64,000 bases of DNA, taken from NCBI GenBank assembly GCA_037718865.1, contig JBBJMP010000005.1, forward strand, positions 186,001-250,000. Direction: 5' to 3'. Every line of letters starts with the position of its first letter. Within the stretch, counting starts at the first letter, position 1. The stretch is from JADCRZ01 sp037718865 (GTDB taxonomy: Bacteria; Bacteroidota; Bacteroidia; Chitinophagales; Chitinophagaceae). Of this stretch, positions 61,831-64,000 are shown piece after piece. The notes under the pieces were generated by a model. The model saw only the letters and a program-made list of their open reading frames with translations. It searched no databases and was not told the DNA's origin. The position numbers and the translations under genes are program-made.

Positions 61831-62325
61831 TCAGTTTAATTTGACATCAGTGGCCAATTGCCGGATATATGTTTCCTGCTCTGCCTTATTATTGAGTTCA
61901 CGTCGAAGAATTTTCTCGGCAACTTCGATGACAAGGTTGCCTACCTGGTTCTTTACGTCTACCAGGGCAGCCATTTTCTGCTGTTCGATAGCAGACTGTG
62001 CATCCCGAACAATACGGTCATATTCTCCTTTGGCTTTCTCCTTGGCGTCTGATATCATTTTGTCAGATATATTCTTCGCGTCTTTGATCATCATTGCCCT
62101 TTCATCTCGCGCTTTGGCCAGCAAAACCTCATTTTCTCCCTTTAACTGAATCATTTCTGCTTTCACTTTTTCGGCGGTAGCCAGTGAATCGGCAATCGTA
62201 TTTTCTCTTTCGTGCAAGGATTGCAGGATCGGCTTCCAGGCAAACTTTCGCAAGATCAAAAACACGATAACAAAAGCCACCAGGGTCCAGAACAGCAAGC
62301 CCAGCGAAGGCTGTAAAAGTTCCAT
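61831..62325 (-). CDS. atpF: F0 ATP synthase subunit b
   Basis: AtpF, 164 aa: one N-terminal membrane segment (SLGLLFWTLVAFVIVFLILRKFAW) and a long charged coiled coil forming the peripheral stalk (EKVKAEMIQLKGENEVLLAK onwards). The GLxxWTxxxF pattern before the membrane segment is typical. Single b-type gene; no b' copy adjoins. Confidence 0.96.
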   Translation of the reverse strand: MELLQPSLGLLFWTLVAFVIVFLILRKFAWKPILQSLHERENTIADSLATAEKVKAEMIQLKGENEVLLAKARDERAMMIKDAKNISDKMISDAKEKAKGEYDRIVRDAQSAIEQQKMAALVDVKNQVGNLVIEVAEKILRRELNNKAEQETYIRQLATDVKLN

Positions 62326-62414
62326 ACTTTAAATTTGAAATGTATAAGTCTAGATTCGAAATTAATGCATCCTCCGCCCTGTGCTTTGGATGCACTAAAG
62401 TAACATAGCTGCCG

Positions 62415-62687
62415 TTATTTTAATACGGCCAGGATGCCTGCAATAACTGCGAAAAGGGCTACCCCTTCAACAAACGCAGCAGTGAGGATCATGTTAGCAC
62501 GAATGTCGTTTGAAGCTTCCGGTTGGCGGGCAATAGATTCAACGGCACCCTTTCCGATCTGGCCGATACCGATCCCGGCACCAATTGCCGCTAGACCAGC
62601 TCCAATCGCTCCGCCCAGGTGAGACAATGAAAAATTAGCTGCTTGCGAAACATCAGTTACTTGCAACATTACGTTCAATAATGACAT
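62415..62687 (-). CDS. atpE: F0 ATP synthase subunit c
   Basis: AtpE, 90 aa, the proton-carrying ring subunit with two membrane hairpin helices. The polar loop is ESIARQPEA, and the essential carboxylate is the Glu in AFVEGVALF. Helix 1 contains IGIGQIGKG with a Gln, one element of Na+-binding rings, but the Ser/Thr that follows the essential Glu in Na+ types is Gly here, so proton coupling is more likely. Confidence 0.97.
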   Translation of the reverse strand: MSLLNVMLQVTDVSQAANFSLSHLGGAIGAGLAAIGAGIGIGQIGKGAVESIARQPEASNDIRANMILTAAFVEGVALFAVIAGILAVLK

Positions 62688-62721
62688 AGTACTTGTTTTT
62701 GTTTATTAAAAAAAGACGTAA

Positions 62722-63819
62722 TTAAATAGTAACAGGGTCGTGATGCCCGTCTGCATCCTCGTGTCCATGGTCTCCTTCCATAGCCTGCCCAATAAAAACG
62801 GCGGTAAGGTTCGTAAAGATAAAGGCCTGGATAAAAGCAACCAGGATCTCTATAAAATAAATAAATACGGTAAAAAGTATCGATATCGGTGAAAACCCCA
62901 AACCTGCAACGTTACTCATTCCTCCGAATATAAAGATCAGCATGATAAAACAGGTGATCACTATATGCCCCGCCACCATATTGGCAAACAGACGTATCAT
63001 CAATGCCATCGGCTTTATGAATATACCGGCAAATTCGACGGGTATCAGTATCAGTTTTACTAGGAAGGGCACGCCCGGAGGCCAAAAGATGTGACCCCAG
63101 AAATGCCTTGTTGTACTAAACAGTATAACCAGCATGGAAATGAAGGCTAGCACCATGGTAAATGCAATATTACCTGTTACGTTTGCTATTCCCGGAACCA
63201 GACCAAATATGTTATTAATCAGTATGAAAAAGAAAATAGTCAGTAGAAAGGGCATATATTTTTTATGCTTATGCCTTAGGTTCACAATGGCAACCTCATC
63301 CCGGATAAATGTAATCACCGGTTCAATTGCGTTCTGCAAACCAGAGGGGGCGACTGTACTGCCGTTTTTCCGGTATTTGCTTGCCACGCTGATCATGATC
63401 CAAACCAGCACAACAAGGGCCAGCAACATCTGAACCACGTTTTTGGTCAATGAGAAATCATACACTTTCACGGATTCGTCTACCTTTCCATCCGCGTTTA
63501 CAGCCAACACATGATTGTGCTGGAGCCTGTACCCGTTGTAATCTGCATGCCCATGTTCGAACTTTGATGACAGGAATGTTGAAACTCCTTTTTGTGGAGA
63601 GTATACTATTACCGGAAGTGGTAGTGAAACCGGGTGGCCTTTCCAATCAAACAGGTGGTAATAATGATCATCGCTGATGTGCTCCATGATCAACTCACCT
63701 GGATTAAACTTCCCTTCTTCTTTTTTGGAGTGCTCCTGGGAAAATAATGCATTCGGTAAAATTAATATAAGTAGGCTAAAAGCCGCTACCAGTAATGATT
63801 TTACGTTGCCAGAGGACAT
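62722..63819 (-). CDS. atpB: F0 ATP synthase subunit a
   Basis: AtpB, 365 aa, the membrane stator channel. The C-terminal part has the conserved KPMALMIRLFANMVAGH, whose Arg is the essential aR210 equivalent, and five to six membrane segments. It is about 90 residues longer than the E. coli protein because of an N-terminal signal-like segment (LLVAAFSLLILILPNALFSQ) and a His-rich periplasmic domain (GHADYNGYRLQHNHV), a layout usual in Bacteroidota. First gene of the atpB-E-F-H-A operon; promoter candidate at 63839-63846. Confidence 0.96.
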   Translation of the reverse strand: MSSGNVKSLLVAAFSLLILILPNALFSQEHSKKEEGKFNPGELIMEHISDDHYYHLFDWKGHPVSLPLPVIVYSPQKGVSTFLSSKFEHGHADYNGYRLQHNHVLAVNADGKVDESVKVYDFSLTKNVVQMLLALVVLVWIMISVASKYRKNGSTVAPSGLQNAIEPVITFIRDEVAIVNLRHKHKKYMPFLLTIFFFILINNIFGLVPGIANVTGNIAFTMVLAFISMLVILFSTTRHFWGHIFWPPGVPFLVKLILIPVEFAGIFIKPMALMIRLFANMVAGHIVITCFIMLIFIFGGMSNVAGLGFSPISILFTVFIYFIEILVAFIQAFIFTNLTAVFIGQAMEGDHGHEDADGHHDPVTI

Positions 63820-63838
63820 ACCTGTTTTCAGTTTGCGG

Positions 63839-63846
63839 CAAAGATA
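63839..63846 (-). promoter_or_regulatory. Bacteroidota -7 promoter element for the atp operon (TATCTTTG)
   Basis: Minus-strand TATCTTTG matches TAnnTTTG, 20 nt before the atpB ATG; transcription would begin near 63833. Confidence 0.6.
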
Positions 63847-63924
63847 AGCAGCGATGCCTTAATAACCGAAAAAAAGGGTTTCAATTAGAAAAAAATGTAG
63901 CGTTTTTAAGGCTAACCAGCCCCG

Positions 63925-64000
63925 TCAACGCAACCTTTCTGTTTGTTTTTCAAATTGCATATGGTGCAGTTTACTGTAAAACCCTCCCAAGGCCAGCAAC
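63925..64000 (-). CDS. C-terminal end of a gene upstream of atpB, probably AtpI/AtpZ-like
   Basis: The minus strand is open from the window edge to a TGA at 63925 and encodes GGFYSKLHHMQFEKQTERLR. Position directly ahead of atpB suggests the small AtpI- or AtpZ-type accessory membrane protein of ATP synthase operons, and the short hydrophobic-to-charged end fits. Only 24 residues are visible, so identity is inferred from position. Confidence 0.45.
   Translation of the reverse strand, partial: LLALGGFYSKLHHMQFEKQTERLR

Noticed and set aside
62415..62687. Na+-coupled ATP synthase c ring
   Set aside because: A Gln in helix 1 is compatible, but the residue after the essential Glu is Gly, not Ser/Thr, so the Na+ signature is incomplete.
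1..64000. tRNA, rRNA, CRISPR arrays, insertion sequences, integrases, prophage genes
   Set aside because: Scanned by eye on both strands. No cloverleaf with TTCGA-type arm, no regularly spaced identical repeats, and no transposase or integrase motif was found.

Overview
The window is chromosomal DNA from a member of the phylum Bacteroidota, most likely class Chitinophagia (Chitinophagaceae-like). Signs for this are an LpxC-FabZ fusion, a PorX regulator (two-component output with a PglZ domain, tied to type IX secretion), DUF3098 and 2TM-domain proteins, a TonB-dependent receptor with an N-terminal carboxypeptidase-like domain, a lysine/alanine-rich histone H1-like protein, and repeated matches to the Bacteroidota -7 promoter element TAnnTTTG upstream of genes. 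Placement below phylum is inference. No rRNA, tRNA, CRISPR array, intact insertion sequence or prophage was seen.

Layout. 1-7 kb: the end of clpX, a small protein gene, DUF1579, acyl-CoA dehydrogenase, a helix-hairpin-helix protein, a metallo-beta-lactamase-fold hydrolase and porX. 7-13 kb: an HD-domain phosphohydrolase, then the lipid A block lpxD, a glycosyltransferase, lpxC/fabZ, lpxA and an orphan ABC ATPase. 13-25 kb: alanine dehydrogenase, tsaE, copA overlapping recQ, a HerA-like ATPase, a GroES-like protein, an OmpR-type regulator, ruvB, a dinucleotide-binding oxidoreductase and an M23 peptidase. 25-32 kb: a GH30 lipoprotein, a Tat-exported Gfo/Idh/MocA oxidoreductase, an acetyltransferase, secreted proteins of unknown function including a tandem paralog pair, and a decayed mscL. 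32-46 kb: histone-like protein, leuS, ftsX, DUF3098, uppP, an MFS carrier, a second MBL-fold hydrolase, DUF3108, a frameshifted lysylphosphatidylglycerol-synthase-like membrane gene, ruvC, HIT, greA, a gene remnant, a 2-hydroxyacid dehydrogenase and rsmA.

46.5-50.7 kb holds the most unusual block: three tightly packed co-directional genes encoding an exported trypsin-like protease with ankyrin repeats, a TIR-domain protein with two membrane segments around a large predicted periplasmic domain, and a secreted protein of unknown function. It looks like a signalling or conflict module; its function is unknown. 50.8-57 kb: pdxA, then a long leftward operon (2TM protein, exported protein, two paralogous membrane proteins, a winged-helix regulator, ABC ATPase and permease, LolA-like protein). 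57-64 kb: a TonB-dependent receptor and the F-ATPase genes atpB-E-F-H-A, with atpG not following atpA.

Non-coding structure is notable. Several intergenic spaces carry inverted repeats whose arms are iterated 7-8 base words, with a different word at each locus. There are also perfect palindromes of REP-like form, and a promoter-hairpin-U-tract arrangement in front of greA.
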